From the NCBI RefSeq assembly GCF_030734285.1, contig NZ_CP132295.1:959157-1023156 (forward strand): a DNA stretch of 64,000 nucleotides. Direction: 5' to 3'. Shown here piece after piece: positions 28,040 to 36,712 of this stretch (its first letter is position 1; every line of letters begins with the position of its first letter). Source of the stretch: Natronococcus sp. AD-5 (lineage in GTDB: Archaea > Halobacteriota > Halobacteria > Halobacteriales > Natrialbaceae). Below the pieces are notes generated by a model. That model was not told the DNA's origin. It worked only from the letters and a program-made list of their open reading frames with translations, and ran no database searches. Position numbers and translations under genes: made by a program.

Positions 28040-28126
28040 TTATGCCGGGAATTGCTCCTCAATGCTCACCGACATCTCGAGTGGCTGTGAGATCGCCAGT
28101 CAACTGACCAATTCGTGTATCGACAT
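28040..28126 (-). pseudogene. Remnant of a hairpin-leader gene
   Basis: ATG 28126 follows leader 4 by 8 bases, yet the frame stops after MSIHELVS (TGA at 28100-28102). A continuation LAISQPLEMSVSIEEQFPA with TAA at 28040-28042 lies in another frame, so a one-base change could have broken a 28-residue peptide. Too short to identify; reported because the leader is intact. Confidence 0.3.
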
Positions 28127-28133
28127 CTTTCAA

Positions 28134-28170
28134 ACCCCTCTACCCCTCTGAGGGGGTCGAACAACACCAC
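28134..28170 (-). promoter_or_regulatory. Hairpin leader, copy 4
   Basis: Minus-strand reading GGTGGTGTTGTTCGA, CCCCCTCAGAGGGG, TAGAGGGGTTTG, ending 8 bases before ATG 28126. Nearly identical to copy 5. Confidence 0.6.
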
Positions 28171-28232
28171 CGAATGGATGCGTTGTCGTGCCATTCTCGT
28201 CTGCCGAACTGCCGTGAGCCGTATTGCCAGGT

Positions 28233-28460
28233 TCACCCACAGTCCGAGCAGACGAGATCGACGTCCCGATTCATGGCTCTCTCGCAAGCCACAGTCAGGA
28301 CCAGACTGTATCTCCCGCAGTTGTCACAACTCGTCCTAGAGCGGGCTGCAAGAGCCGGCAGTTCGCCGTGAGAATCGTGATCGGGTTTCTGGATTAGTGG
28401 ATCGTCTCTGGTTTTGAACTCAACAACAATCACCTCCTGCTCGCTGTCTGGCACCGTCAA
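28233..28460 (-). CDS. Small double-CxxC zinc-ribbon protein
   Basis: 75 residues, TTG start at 28460, 7 bases after leader 5. N-terminal VIVVEFKTRDDPLIQKPDH, then SCDNCGRYSLVLTVACERA and the C-terminal LVCSDCG. Two CxxC pairs predict one zinc. It is the intact relative of the frameshifted gene at 3508-3728, with the same leader, and both lead minus-strand units. Function unknown. Confidence 0.7.
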   Translation of the reverse strand: MTVPDSEQEVIVVEFKTRDDPLIQKPDHDSHGELPALAARSRTSCDNCGRYSLVLTVACERAMNRDVDLVCSDCG

Positions 28461-28466
28461 CTCTAT

Positions 28467-28500
28467 TCCTCTACCCCTCTGAGGGGAACGAACAACGCCA
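28467..28500 (-). promoter_or_regulatory. Hairpin leader, copy 5
   Basis: Minus-strand reading TGGCGTTGTTCGTT, CCCCTCAGAGGGG, TAGAGG, directly before the TTG start at 28460. The palindrome CCCCTCTGAGGGG (plus strand 28474-28486) is perfect. Confidence 0.6.
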
Positions 28501-28509
28501 CGGTCGCGT

Positions 28510-28765
28510 CGAACTGAGCAGTCACTCGAGTGGTCTCGTCTCTGCCTTCTCTGTTGCTGTGGGTGTGGCCCGACTGGACGGCTCTATGATGCTCTCCGAG
28601 CCGTGCCAGCGGTGGCGCGCGATGAATGCGCGTTACTGCGCGCAGAACGTGCGAGGGACGAGCGACGCGACCGCAGGGAGCGAAGCGAGGAGGCTGGGGA
28701 GGACGCGAGCGAAGCGAGCGTGTGGTCGGACACACAAAAAGAGGAGGACTACACTACTCCTGGGC
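28510..28765. other. GC-rich spacer with gagcgaagcgagcg-type repeats
   Basis: No gene. The stretch between leader 5 and the RPA-like gene holds alternating GCGCG/GAGCGAAGCGAG words, related to those at 3820-3860 and 34725-34750. Frames here are shadows of the repeats. Confidence 0.45.
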
Positions 28766-29633
28766 TTACCACCGCCCGCGTTCGGGGAACTCGAGGCGGC
28801 TCCAGCCGGTCACGGCCAGGTTGCATCGCTCGTTGTGCCAGTTCTTCGCCGCGTTCCTGATCCGCACTGTCTCTCCCTCGCTCACTGTTGTCTGGTAGGA
28901 TCTCCCAGATCGTGAACTTCATCTTCTCGGTCTCATCCGCGATCAGTCCCACTTGGCTGATCGACGACTTCGAGGGCTCCCACAATTTGATGATCTCGCC
29001 TTCCACGTCTACCTCGCCTGCCTCCACCTCCGGCACGTCTGCAATGTCTACGATCGTTCCCGACTCGGCCTTCACTTCGTCCATCTCCTCGAGGGTTGCG
29101 TCGATCATCGACTGTCCGTCCGTCACCTTCTCCGCCAGTCCACGGCTCACTGCCGCCCGGCTTGGGCCCCCACGAACCGTCTCCGTGATTCGCACCGATT
29201 GTTTGTTGACCTCCGCCAACTGCTCTTGTTCCAGCTCGGAACGGGGATCCATCCGTTCGACCCGCCGCTCTCGGCGCTGCTCGACCACGACCTCTCGCGT
29301 CTGCTTTTCTCGTCCCTCCTGCGTTCCGAACGTCGCCTTTGCGCTGATCAACTCGAGTTCTTTTTCTCGAGCCCGAATCCGCTCTTCCTGTGCCAGTGGC
29401 AGGTGTCTGAACTCATTTTCTTCCCGACCAACCACCGTCTCCGGGTGGTTCGTCTCGACTTTCGTGTGTGTCTCCTGCTCGACACTGGGCCGAAACTCCG
29501 GCGTCTCGTCCACGATGTCTTCCTCGAACGGATCTTCCACCTCGACGACCACGTCCGTTTTCTCCGCAGCCGCCTCTTGGTTGACACTCGATTCATCCGA
29601 AGTTTTATGATCTCGGAAGTTCGTAAAACTCAT
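28766..29633 (-). pseudogene. RPA-like single-stranded-DNA-binding protein, C-terminal frameshift
   Basis: From ATG 29633 (MSFTNFRDHKTSDESSVNQE) the acidic, coiled N-terminal region leads to an OB-fold: VEAGEVDVEGEIIKLWEPSK near 210-229 and QVGLIADETEKMKFTIWE near 235-252. After IWE the family sequence moves to another frame: SYQTTVSEGETVRIRNAAKN, WHNERCNLAVTGWSRLEFPE and RGRW, with TAA at 28766-28768. The break is near 28900. The uninterrupted frame would end with 60 unrelated residues. OB-fold proteins of this kind protect ssDNA during plasmid replication. No leader hairpin is seen at its start. Confidence 0.7.
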
Positions 29634-31097
29634 TGCCTTAACTCCGAAGGCGCTTTCCAACGCGTCTTCACTCCAACCCTTCTGAATCTCGACTGTGATC
29701 GTCTTCTGCAACCGCTCTCGCTCGCGCCTTCAGGTCTCCTGAGGCGCGAGTGGAGCGGGACACTACCTTCAATCATCCAGCACCGCGCGCCGGGAGCGAC
29801 CGGAGCGAGCGGCCAGCGGAGTAAGCCCGCTCGTGTCCGGCCCGGACTGCAGGCCCGTGTCCAGTGCGACTGTCGAGAGCACGGCGAGCCGCATCGTGGC
29901 TCGCCGCGCGCATCGGCACTAAGCACTGGAACGCGAAAGCCTGCGAGGGGCGCAACCGACGGGCTTACCCGCTAGCGTCGAGGCACACGCCCGGAACGGG
30001 CGCTCGCGGTACGGAGAGCGCCCGCACGCCCGGAATGGTCAGTCGCGAGCGACGCGGAGGGAGCGGAGGCGAGTGGGGCGTGCCGTCTCGTTCACACCAG
30101 TCAAGGAACGGTCAAAGCACCCCCGCCTTCAGCTCTCCTGGCGGACTTCGAAAGGGCGAGGACGTCTCGGTCGTCCCTCGCCGATGCAAGCACCGTAACG
30201 ACCGAGCGCTGCGAGAGAGTGAGGCGCACAGCGAGGCGCGGGATGCCGAGCGGCCGAGGGCTTTCGGGGGTAACGTACTCCTCTCCCCCTCTCTTCTCGA
30301 GCCATCTCCTCGACGACGTCGTCTCCCTCACAACCACTGTTCTGTCTCCACCCCTCCGCTACGATCTTCCCTCACCCACCCCTGTCCTTTTCGCCTTTTT
30401 CTCCTCGAGCGTCACCTCCACGCCAACCCCGCTCTGCCCTACGTAGTCCGAAACGCTCACACGCCTGTCTGCACTCACGCAACATCGTCTCTTCAAGCGT
30501 ACCAGTGTACACCTTCCTGCGTGTTCTGCCTTCCCGCACGTTCTCTCTTACTCGAGTGTTCCGTTCACCACCGATATCGAACCTGTCGATCGGCCACGTC
30601 GCATCCCCGTCAGACCGGCTCCAATTGTCTAACACTCGGACTGCCGTCGAGGCGGTCTCCGTCTCGATCGAGACACATGAGTACCGGCCGGTCCAGCTGT
30701 CCAATACTCGGTCTTCCCTCGAGAAGCAAGACCAACGGACCAAGAAGGACTAACCTTACCAGTAGCTGGTAGTACGGTTTCTTTATTCAGAATCCCGTGT
30801 GGAACCCGTGTTACGTGTAGGTCAAGCAGGTAACAGAGAGACGATCAATCTCGACGATAGCTGTCAAAAACCGCCTGCTGAATATAGAGCGAAAATCCAG
30901 CACGGCGACGAGTGCAGACGGAGACAACGTGGACTGGTAGATACAGATGGACCAGCAACGAGAAGGATTCTGCTTCCTCTAATACCTACTAAGAACAACG
31001 TTTTGGGACTATTCGTTTATTTTTCGAGTGGAAGACGCGCCTTGACTCGCTTTTTTCGAGAGTACTATCCCATGCCCAATAATCGCGTAGGGCTAAT
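29634..31097. other. Long GC-rich non-coding stretch
   Basis: About 1.46 kb without a convincing gene. It opens with many gcgagcg/ggagcgag words (29720-30080) and a pyrimidine-rich part (30270-30450). A 123-codon minus-strand frame at 30372-30743 (contains GTLEETMLRECRQACERFGL) might be a real but unrecognised gene and is left uncalled. At 30777-30820 lies a segment GTTTCTTTATTCAGAATC...GTGTTACGT also found at 34580, probably an IS end. Confidence 0.45.
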
Positions 31098-31523
31098 CTA
31101 TCGGATAACCAAGACGATCCCAATAACTGTGAACGCTATCCCAGCAAATCTCGTTATCGTAACTTCGTCTCCGAGGATGACCATACCGATGAGAGCCGCG
31201 ACGACGAAGTACATCGCACCGAGAGTAGAGATGACGGTTGTTGACCCCCCGGAAAGACCGATGTACATCGAAATCAGGCCTATTCCGGTGAACAATCCGG
31301 CCGTGCCAGCGAGCAGTCCTCCTCTCGCAGTAATGGCAAGCGATGCGTCTGAAACGAGGATGTATCCGAGTGCAAGGGGTCCTGCAACAAGATAGGTGAT
31401 TGCAGCGGCCGTCCTCGGGTCGATAGACTCCGATGCAGCGTTGCCCAAGACTACCCAAATTCCCCAAGCAACCATTGTAATCGAACCAAAGAACACAGCC
31501 GAATCTATCTCAGGGAAACCCAT
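31098..31523 (-). CDS. Single-domain EamA/DMT-type membrane transporter
   Basis: 141 residues, five hydrophobic segments: GSITMVAWGIWVVLGNAA, TAAAITYLVAGPLALGYIL, GLLAGTAGLFTGIGLISMYI, VISTLGAMYFVVAALIGMVIL and FAGIAFTVIGIVLVI. The pattern GxxxxxAWGxWxxxxK-like start and E-V-T-x-x-x-x-x-G-I-x-x-x-x-x-G-I end match the EamA half-transporter. At half length (full proteins have two such domains) it probably works as a dimer, like small DMT proteins. Substrate unknown. No operon partner. Confidence 0.75.
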   Translation of the reverse strand: MGFPEIDSAVFFGSITMVAWGIWVVLGNAASESIDPRTAAAITYLVAGPLALGYILVSDASLAITARGGLLAGTAGLFTGIGLISMYIGLSGGSTTVISTLGAMYFVVAALIGMVILGDEVTITRFAGIAFTVIGIVLVIR

Positions 31524-32039
31524 TATCGTGATTCAACGTAACGGTTGAATAGCGACGCCCAGAGACGCTCGAAGCGACTGGTATCGAACGGTGGGGTGAC
31601 CCAGGCGGGGAGGTGGAATTTTGGTTCAGTGTCGCTGCCTCGGTCATCGGCATGGTATCTCTGTGCCATACATACTGCATACCGACCGTTCCCGCATTGG
31701 TCTCTCTCTTAATCGAATAATCCATTTATATCGGGTCTAGGAGATTCCATGCATTCCTGACCGCTTTCGCAGGTTGCTCGGTGGATGCAGTGAGGACGAC
31801 GAGGGCAAGCAAAAAGGATGATTATCGCCCAGAGAACTCCACGAGAGATTTTCGATGCGCGTTCATCCTCGTTCTGAGTAGTGTACCACCAACTCTGCCG
31901 GACCGCTCTCTTATCTTGTCCCCCAGCAGCCTCCGTTTCACTGGCCCATAGAACAGCACCCGACTGCTGAACGCAGACTCTGTCTGTAGCGTTTCGCTGA
32001 CTCCGATTCAGAACGTACCGCCAATGCTTTTTATATCCT
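31524..32039. other. Non-coding region left of the IS110 element
   Basis: About 500 bp with no supportable gene. Frames found on the minus strand here are low in acidic residues and overlap each other. The left edge of the IS110 element is not fixed by repeats and may begin anywhere in 31980-32100. Confidence 0.4.
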
Positions 32040-32099
32040 CTGAAGCTATGGGAGCCTGCTAAGCCTCGATGCGTGGTCAAGGAGCCGGGGTGGCAAAGG

Positions 32100-32257
32100 C
32101 CGATGCTGAATATGCACGTTCCAGTGCGTCCCTCTGATTGGCCCGAGCGCCAAGGAAGCAGCTTCGTGGGCCTGAGCCCGGCTGCCGAATCGGCAGCCGG
32201 GCGGCGAGCCCAAATAGGTGTAGCTCCCTTCCACGCGCGTTCACTCCAGAGACACCC
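32100..32257 (+). ncRNA. Candidate bridge-RNA region of the IS110 element
   Basis: The non-coding stretch before the transposase start folds: GAAGC-AGCTTC near 32155-32166, then a nested stem GGGC...GCCC enclosing GCCCGGCTGCC-GAATC-GGCAGCCGGGC (11 bp stem) near 32177-32205. IS110 elements are known to encode a guiding bridge RNA in the non-coding end next to the recombinase. The presence of strong hairpins in the right place is seen; the RNA itself is inferred. Confidence 0.4.
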
Positions 32258-33262
32258 ATGTATACCTTCGGAATCGACGTTCACAAGAGCGAATCGCAAG
32301 TCGCTGTCTTGGACGACGATGGAAAGATCGTCGAAGAGGTTCGCGTCACAAACGCGAACCTCGACGATCTTGCCGGACGATACGCCGGATCGAACGCAGC
32401 GATCGAAGCCACCAGCAACTACTACACGATCTACGACACCTTAGACGAGCATCTTGACGTCACTGTTGCTGATCCTCGCCAAACCAAGGCGATCGGCATT
32501 GCTGAAGTGAAAAACGACCGGTTGGACGCGAAGCTGCTCGCGCAGCTTCGCCGAGCCGAGATGATCGCTGAGAGCTACGTTCCACCACAAGAGATCCGTG
32601 AGCGCCGCGCACTCGTGCGCGGCCGGAAGAAGTTGGTCGAGAAACGGACGGATTTCAAAAACGAGGTCCACGCTGTCCTCGACCAGCATGGAATCTCGTA
32701 CGACTGGGATCCGTTCAGTGCGGACGGGCGAGAGTTCCTCGCCGGCGAGGAACTCTCGCTTGGTGATGTCGCACGGACGTCACTTGAGTCGTATCTGGCC
32801 GTGATCGATGAGCTCACCGCCCAGATCACGCGGCTCGAACGGGTGATCGAAGAGCTCGCTGCGTCTCTTCAAGAGACGCAGCTGCTCATGACGATTCCTG
32901 GTGTCAGTTTCTTCTCAGGATTACTGATCACGGCCGAATTAGGCGAGATCGATCGGTTCGACGAAGATAAACAGGTAGTGAGCTACGCAGGGTTGGATCC
33001 GACCGTCCGCGAGTCAGCTGACTCGCGGACGGAAGGAAGCATCTCGAAACGTGGGAACAGCCGGTTGCGATGGATCCTTGTCCAATGTGCGAACGTCGCT
33101 GTTCACACGTGTAAGGACGAGTACCTCAGCCGGTTCTACCAACGACTGAGACGAAGAAAGAATCACAAGAAAGCGATCGTCGCAACGGCGCGGAAACTGC
33201 TGGTCTCGATCTATCATATGTTGACCAGAAAAGAGGTCTACGATCCACCAGGTGTGAGCTGA
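32258..33262 (+). CDS. IS110-family transposase (DEDD recombinase)
   Basis: 334 residues from ATG 32258; the frame is open further upstream into the structured region, but the family start is MYTFGIDVHKSESQVAVLDD. The RuvC-like DEDD domain has Asp in GIDVHK (residue 7), Glu in AIEATSNYY near 50 and Asp pair in VKNDRLDAKLLAQ near 88-93. The C-terminal Tnp_2/serine domain has LLMTIPGVSFFSGLLITAEL near 215-234, FDEDKQVVSYAGLDP, and the Ser-containing GSISKRGNSRLRWILVQCA near 267-285. Length and motifs are complete, so it may be active. IS110 recombinases move the element with an RNA guide. Confidence 0.9.
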   Translation: MYTFGIDVHKSESQVAVLDDDGKIVEEVRVTNANLDDLAGRYAGSNAAIEATSNYYTIYDTLDEHLDVTVADPRQTKAIGIAEVKNDRLDAKLLAQLRRAEMIAESYVPPQEIRERRALVRGRKKLVEKRTDFKNEVHAVLDQHGISYDWDPFSADGREFLAGEELSLGDVARTSLESYLAVIDELTAQITRLERVIEELAASLQETQLLMTIPGVSFFSGLLITAELGEIDRFDEDKQVVSYAGLDPTVRESADSRTEGSISKRGNSRLRWILVQCANVAVHTCKDEYLSRFYQRLRRRKNHKKAIVATARKLLVSIYHMLTRKEVYDPPGVS

Positions 33263-33560
33263 GGTCCGCCAGTCCGGCGGACCTCAGTATGCGGCTATAG
33301 GCCGCAACAGCGACCGCTACCGCAACAAGAATCCTCCCGCCTGATCGATAGGTAGAACACAGATACACGTAACGTAAGCCGATTCGTACGTATCAGCTGA
33401 CCGAGTCCAGCGAAGTTATCCCAAAAGATTATTCTCGCAAACGTGGTTTGGTTAGGTAGCAGCCTCCCATAGGTGTATTCAGCAAATCGGTTCTGATAGT
33501 TGCTAAGGACTTCACCAGGTGTACATATTCATATATTAAAGATACCTACCCTATAGAACA

Positions 33561-34226
33561 GTGACCGATATTAAAACAGTCGTCCGAGTCGAGCACCCTG
33601 ACATAGTGCTCACAAAGACAGTCACTCAAGACCAGAGTTCGAAAGTCGAGTCGGTGTTAGAGGCAGGAACTGACCCTACATCGGGGAAATTCTTCTATCG
33701 CATACAGTCATCTGATTTCCGCCAGTTTGAAGACGGATTGCGGAATGATCACACCATTGGCGAGTTTGAACGAGTTATTGAAACCAGAGACGAGAAGGCG
33801 ATCTATAGCTTCGAGTATACAGACGAAGCGAAGATCATCTCACCAATTATTTCGACCGCGAATGGTATCATACTCGATATGAAGAACGACGGAAACGGTT
33901 GGATTCTAACAGTATGGATGCCCGACCGGACGAATCTGGCCCCTCTATGGGACTATGCAGAACAGAACGACATTGATATCGATTTACTGCGCGTGAACGA
34001 ATACGCTAGTTTAGGGAATACGGACGCGGGATTGACCGATAGCCAACGAGAGGCACTCCTCGTCGCACTCGACACAGGGTATTTCGAAGACCCACGGAAC
34101 GCAACTCTCAGCGAAGTCGCCGCTAATCTGGATATCTCTCAACCTGCAGCCAGTGGTCTCCTTCGACGTGGGACCAAACGACTCATCGTTTCTTCCCTGA
34201 TGGATGACAGTGAAAAGCCAGATTGA
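33561..34226 (+). CDS. Bacterio-opsin-activator-like HTH-10 regulator
   Basis: 221 residues, GTG start at 33561. The C-terminal HTH-10 motif is complete: LTDSQREALLVALDTGYFED near 157-176, then TLSEVAANLDISQPAASGLL near 182-201 and RRGTKRLIVS. The N-terminal 150 residues form the alpha/beta part usual in this group (no PAS or GAF motif recognised). Such proteins are one-component activators of haloarchaea, controlling few genes each. Neighbours are an IS110 element and non-coding DNA, so its target cannot be told from context. Confidence 0.85.
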   Translation: MTDIKTVVRVEHPDIVLTKTVTQDQSSKVESVLEAGTDPTSGKFFYRIQSSDFRQFEDGLRNDHTIGEFERVIETRDEKAIYSFEYTDEAKIISPIISTANGIILDMKNDGNGWILTVWMPDRTNLAPLWDYAEQNDIDIDLLRVNEYASLGNTDAGLTDSQREALLVALDTGYFEDPRNATLSEVAANLDISQPAASGLLRRGTKRLIVSSLMDDSEKPD

Positions 34227-34579
34227 TCAACGGCGACTCGGTGCAGTGACGATATCACCCTGAGGGCACGATGTGTCTTTGTCAGTGTCCTAGGGTGAGT
34301 GTCGTGACCGAAACGCGCTCTGTATTCAGCAGAACTCCTGAAACCTATCACCTGTTGAAGGTTTCAACAAGGCCATCGATTTCTATTAGGGGGTTAATCT
34401 TATACTGAGAATATAACTTTATATCAACTGGAAATTGTATTTTAAATGATATGGCGGCGTAGGTATGGGTAGTCGGTCGGCCTTTCCACCCGATCGACAC
34501 GAGTTAGGTCAATGCGGAGGAAGCTTTAGCACCTCCCTGCTCTTACTGGCGATGTTATCATAGCAGTAGAGGTGATACA

Positions 34580-34681
34580 GTTTCTTTATTTTGAATAACT
34601 CGTGGAATAGCTGTTACGTACAGCGCATCTACGTAACGTTTCGACCGATTCAGATTCACGGCCTACACTGAATAAAGAAAC
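34580..34681. mobile_element. ~102-bp MITE-like element
   Basis: Left end GTTTCTTTATT (34580-34590) and right end AATAAAGAAAC (34671-34681) are exact inverted repeats, with no gene inside. The inner left part (TGTTACGT 30 bases in) matches the segment at 30777, where only one end is present. A transposon-end family of two copies is likely. No target duplication was found. Confidence 0.5.
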
Positions 34682-34886
34682 CGTGCTACTATCTACTGTT
34701 ACACACTGGGGAAAGCCCAGCAGCACAGCGAGCTCGAAGAGAGCGAGCGAGCAGCCCGGAACCTCGAGGTGGGCGGGTGATCGTGGGAGGGCGGTGCTAT
34801 GCGGTGCGGTCCTCCTCTGCTCGCCGCTCCACACCTACCTCATCTCACTACTTTCATCCGTCCCTCACTCAAACCGTACCGACTCC
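34682..34886. other. GC-rich spacer related to 3780-4002
   Basis: No gene. It repeats the gagcgag/AGCAGCCCGGAACCTCGAGGTGGG module found at 3815-3875, followed by a pyrimidine-rich run, and ends where the minus-strand zinc-ribbon gene stops. Confidence 0.45.
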
Positions 34887-35444
34887 CTACCTTCTGTATG
34901 GTTTCCGGATCCAGGATCTCATCGAACTGCCCCATGCTCGTAGCTGTACTCGGATCGCTCGCCGAAGATTCTGCTGCAGCACCGCCACTTCCGAGTAGTA
35001 CGATCGCGCACCCCTTGGCAATTCGTGGAACCGTTTCTGACACTCGAGACACGTGTACTCGAACTCTGCCCGAACGTTGTTCTGGTGCCCCTCGAGTTCA
35101 CCCGCTTCGCTGTAGTGAAACTCCTCGTACACGAGTTTCTTCGAGACAAACTCCCGACCGTCACACCGCGGGCACTGCGTCATCATCAGCGGCTCATCTG
35201 ACCCCTGCCTCGAGACAGTACCCGAACTCGTCGATGCAACCCCGGCCTGCTCACCCTCACTACCCCCCTCACCATTCTCGGCTGTACTCCCGGCTTCATC
35301 CGCTGTGGTATCAACCTGGTCTGCCTCCAATTCGTCTTCCTCGCCTGGCGCTGCTCCTTCTCCAACCCAGTCATCGAATTCATCGCTCAGGATCTGGTCG
35401 TCGTCCTCTGCGTCTTCCGTCTGGTGTTGATCTGTCCAGCTCAT
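34887..35444 (-). CDS. Acidic protein with C-terminal zinc ribbon
   Basis: 185 residues, ATG start at 35444, 4-6 bases after leader 6. The first 85 residues are low complexity and very acidic (DDDQILSDEFDDWVGEGAAP). Then TQCPRCDGREFVSKKLVYEE and EFEYTCLECQKRFHEL form a CxxC...CxxC ribbon. The last 35 residues (VLQQNLRRAIRVQLRAWGSS...) are basic and may come from an altered reading frame. Such ribbon proteins are common on haloarchaeal plasmids. Function unknown. Confidence 0.7.
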   Translation of the reverse strand: MSWTDQHQTEDAEDDDQILSDEFDDWVGEGAAPGEEDELEADQVDTTADEAGSTAENGEGGSEGEQAGVASTSSGTVSRQGSDEPLMMTQCPRCDGREFVSKKLVYEEFHYSEAGELEGHQNNVRAEFEYTCLECQKRFHELPRGARSYYSEVAVLQQNLRRAIRVQLRAWGSSMRSWIRKPYRR

Positions 35445-35447
35445 ATC

Positions 35448-35484
35448 CCGCTCACCCCTCTCAGGTGGGTGAACAACACCGCCT
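35448..35484 (-). promoter_or_regulatory. Hairpin leader, copy 6
   Basis: Minus-strand reading GGCGGTGTTGTT, CACCC-ACCTGAGAG-GGGTG, AGCGGG, ending beside ATG 35444. The stem differs from the other copies but keeps pairing (CACCC with GGGTG). Confidence 0.55.
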
Positions 35485-35489
35485 CATGA

Positions 35490-36180
35490 TCGCCCAGCCT
35501 GACGTCTTCTCCGCTGCTCTCCGTACACTACCATCACGATCGTCCAACCTCACGTCCTCCTAGCTGTTCTTCACTCACCACTGCCTCGAGCCCCATCTCA
35601 CCGTCGTCGTCCTCGCCCACGGCCTCTATCCTCCCCTCGAGGAGAGTACCCACACTGTACCACCTCTCCCTATAGGTCCACTCTTTCTTCGAGCCCTCTC
35701 CATCCTCTCCGTCACGATCCAACTCCTAGCCCGTACGTTCTTCCCTCTCACCCTTCTCAGCTTCATCTCCCCTCCTCTGATCTACTCCACTCCCTTCACT
35801 CACTACTCCGTTCTCCAAACCTTCTCTCCTCCGTCCCCACGCCTCGAGCATCATCCTCCCTCCACTTCTCCCACTTTCCCTCCTCATCTCCACTGCTCCC
35901 TCCACGTCCACCACCGTTCTTCTTCTCCACTCCACTCACCACTGGTCGTTCTCCGTAATCGCTACTCACCCCCATTCTCATTCACTCTCCAACTACCACC
36001 TCGTTACTGCCTCACATTCCACCCGTTCCACACCCAACTCACCCCCACCATTCTCGAGCTACAATCAACCCTCCAAACCATACCCCCACATACTGATATA
36101 TCCGCCTCTCCCTGCTCTCTGATCCCTCCACGTCTCGCTTCCCGTCGCGCACACCTCTGTTTCTGCACAAAGCCCCATTC
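35490..36180. other. Polypyrimidine (plus) / polypurine (minus) tract
   Basis: Nearly 700 bp with a very strong C+T bias on the plus strand, made of CTC, CTCC, CACC and TTCTCC words. Frames on the minus strand are Arg/Glu/Gly strings with no domain, and I do not call them. The bias begins directly upstream of leader 6. Smaller tracts of the same kind lie at 30270-30450 and 34790-34910. Confidence 0.6.
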
Positions 36181-36267
36181 CTTTGGACGGATTTCCTTTG
36201 TACAAGCGGTTTTTTATAACCCTAAATCTCTTTAGAACTCCGTCGCGCATATCTAAGGGCGTTTCAA

Positions 36268-36568
36268 CGTGATTCATGAGCACCTATTTTCAGAAAACGG
36301 TCATCACGAGCCTGAGAAGGTGGTCTGTGGGAGATACGACCCATTCCACACCGATTCGAGTGGGATTGGCGTGAATCACGTTTTCGGGAGATTACCCGCA
36401 TTTCGTACTCCGAATCGCTTGAGAGTGTCATTTTCAGCGGTTTCAGCCTCCAGATCGTGATTCACGGATATTATTCCTATGTGTAATGAATGATTTTAAC
36501 ACATAACTAGAAAGATATAGGTGGGGGATAAAAGGGCATACTTCCAATAAGTTGATTTCCTATGTGTC
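36268..36568. repeat. CGTGAATCACG palindromes and TTCCTATGTGT direct repeats
   Basis: CGTGATTCATG at 36268, CGTGAATCACG (perfect palindrome) at 36370 and CGTGATTCACG at 36456. Two direct copies of TTCCTATGTGT lie near 36474 and 36558. The 230 bases after 36480 are AT-rich. No gene is seen between 36200 and 36712. Arrangement and nearness to the PriL-like gene recall a plasmid origin or operator set; this is inference. Confidence 0.45.
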
Positions 36569-36712
36569 ATAGTGAAATTATGACGGGTGAGAGGCACCCC
36601 AGATGACTCCACAAGTGAGTTAGAATCAGGATTTGTTCTGTGGATTAATAGGTAGTTGGTACTCAACCAGAGACCTAATTGTGGAAGGTGTTGATGTGAT
36701 TATTGCTCGTGT

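Larger units (their letters stand above)
32040..33320 (+). mobile_element. IS110-family insertion sequence (approximate limits)
   Basis: One transposase gene (32258-33262) with structured non-coding DNA on both sides, as expected for IS110, which has no terminal inverted repeats. On the right, just after the stop, are two perfect hairpins: TGAGGTCCGCC...GGCGGACCTCA near 33260-33290 and TGCGGC-TATA-GGCCGCA near 33291-33308. On the left is the hairpin set near 32150-32225. Outer limits cannot be fixed without an empty site. Confidence 0.65.

Noticed and set aside
35534..35981. Arg/Glu/Gly-rich small proteins on the minus strand
   Set aside because: They are simple translations of the polypurine strand; no start context and no domain.
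28000..36000. CRISPR array among the short repeats
   Set aside because: Repeats are unevenly spaced, non-identical and lack unique spacers of constant length; no cas genes.
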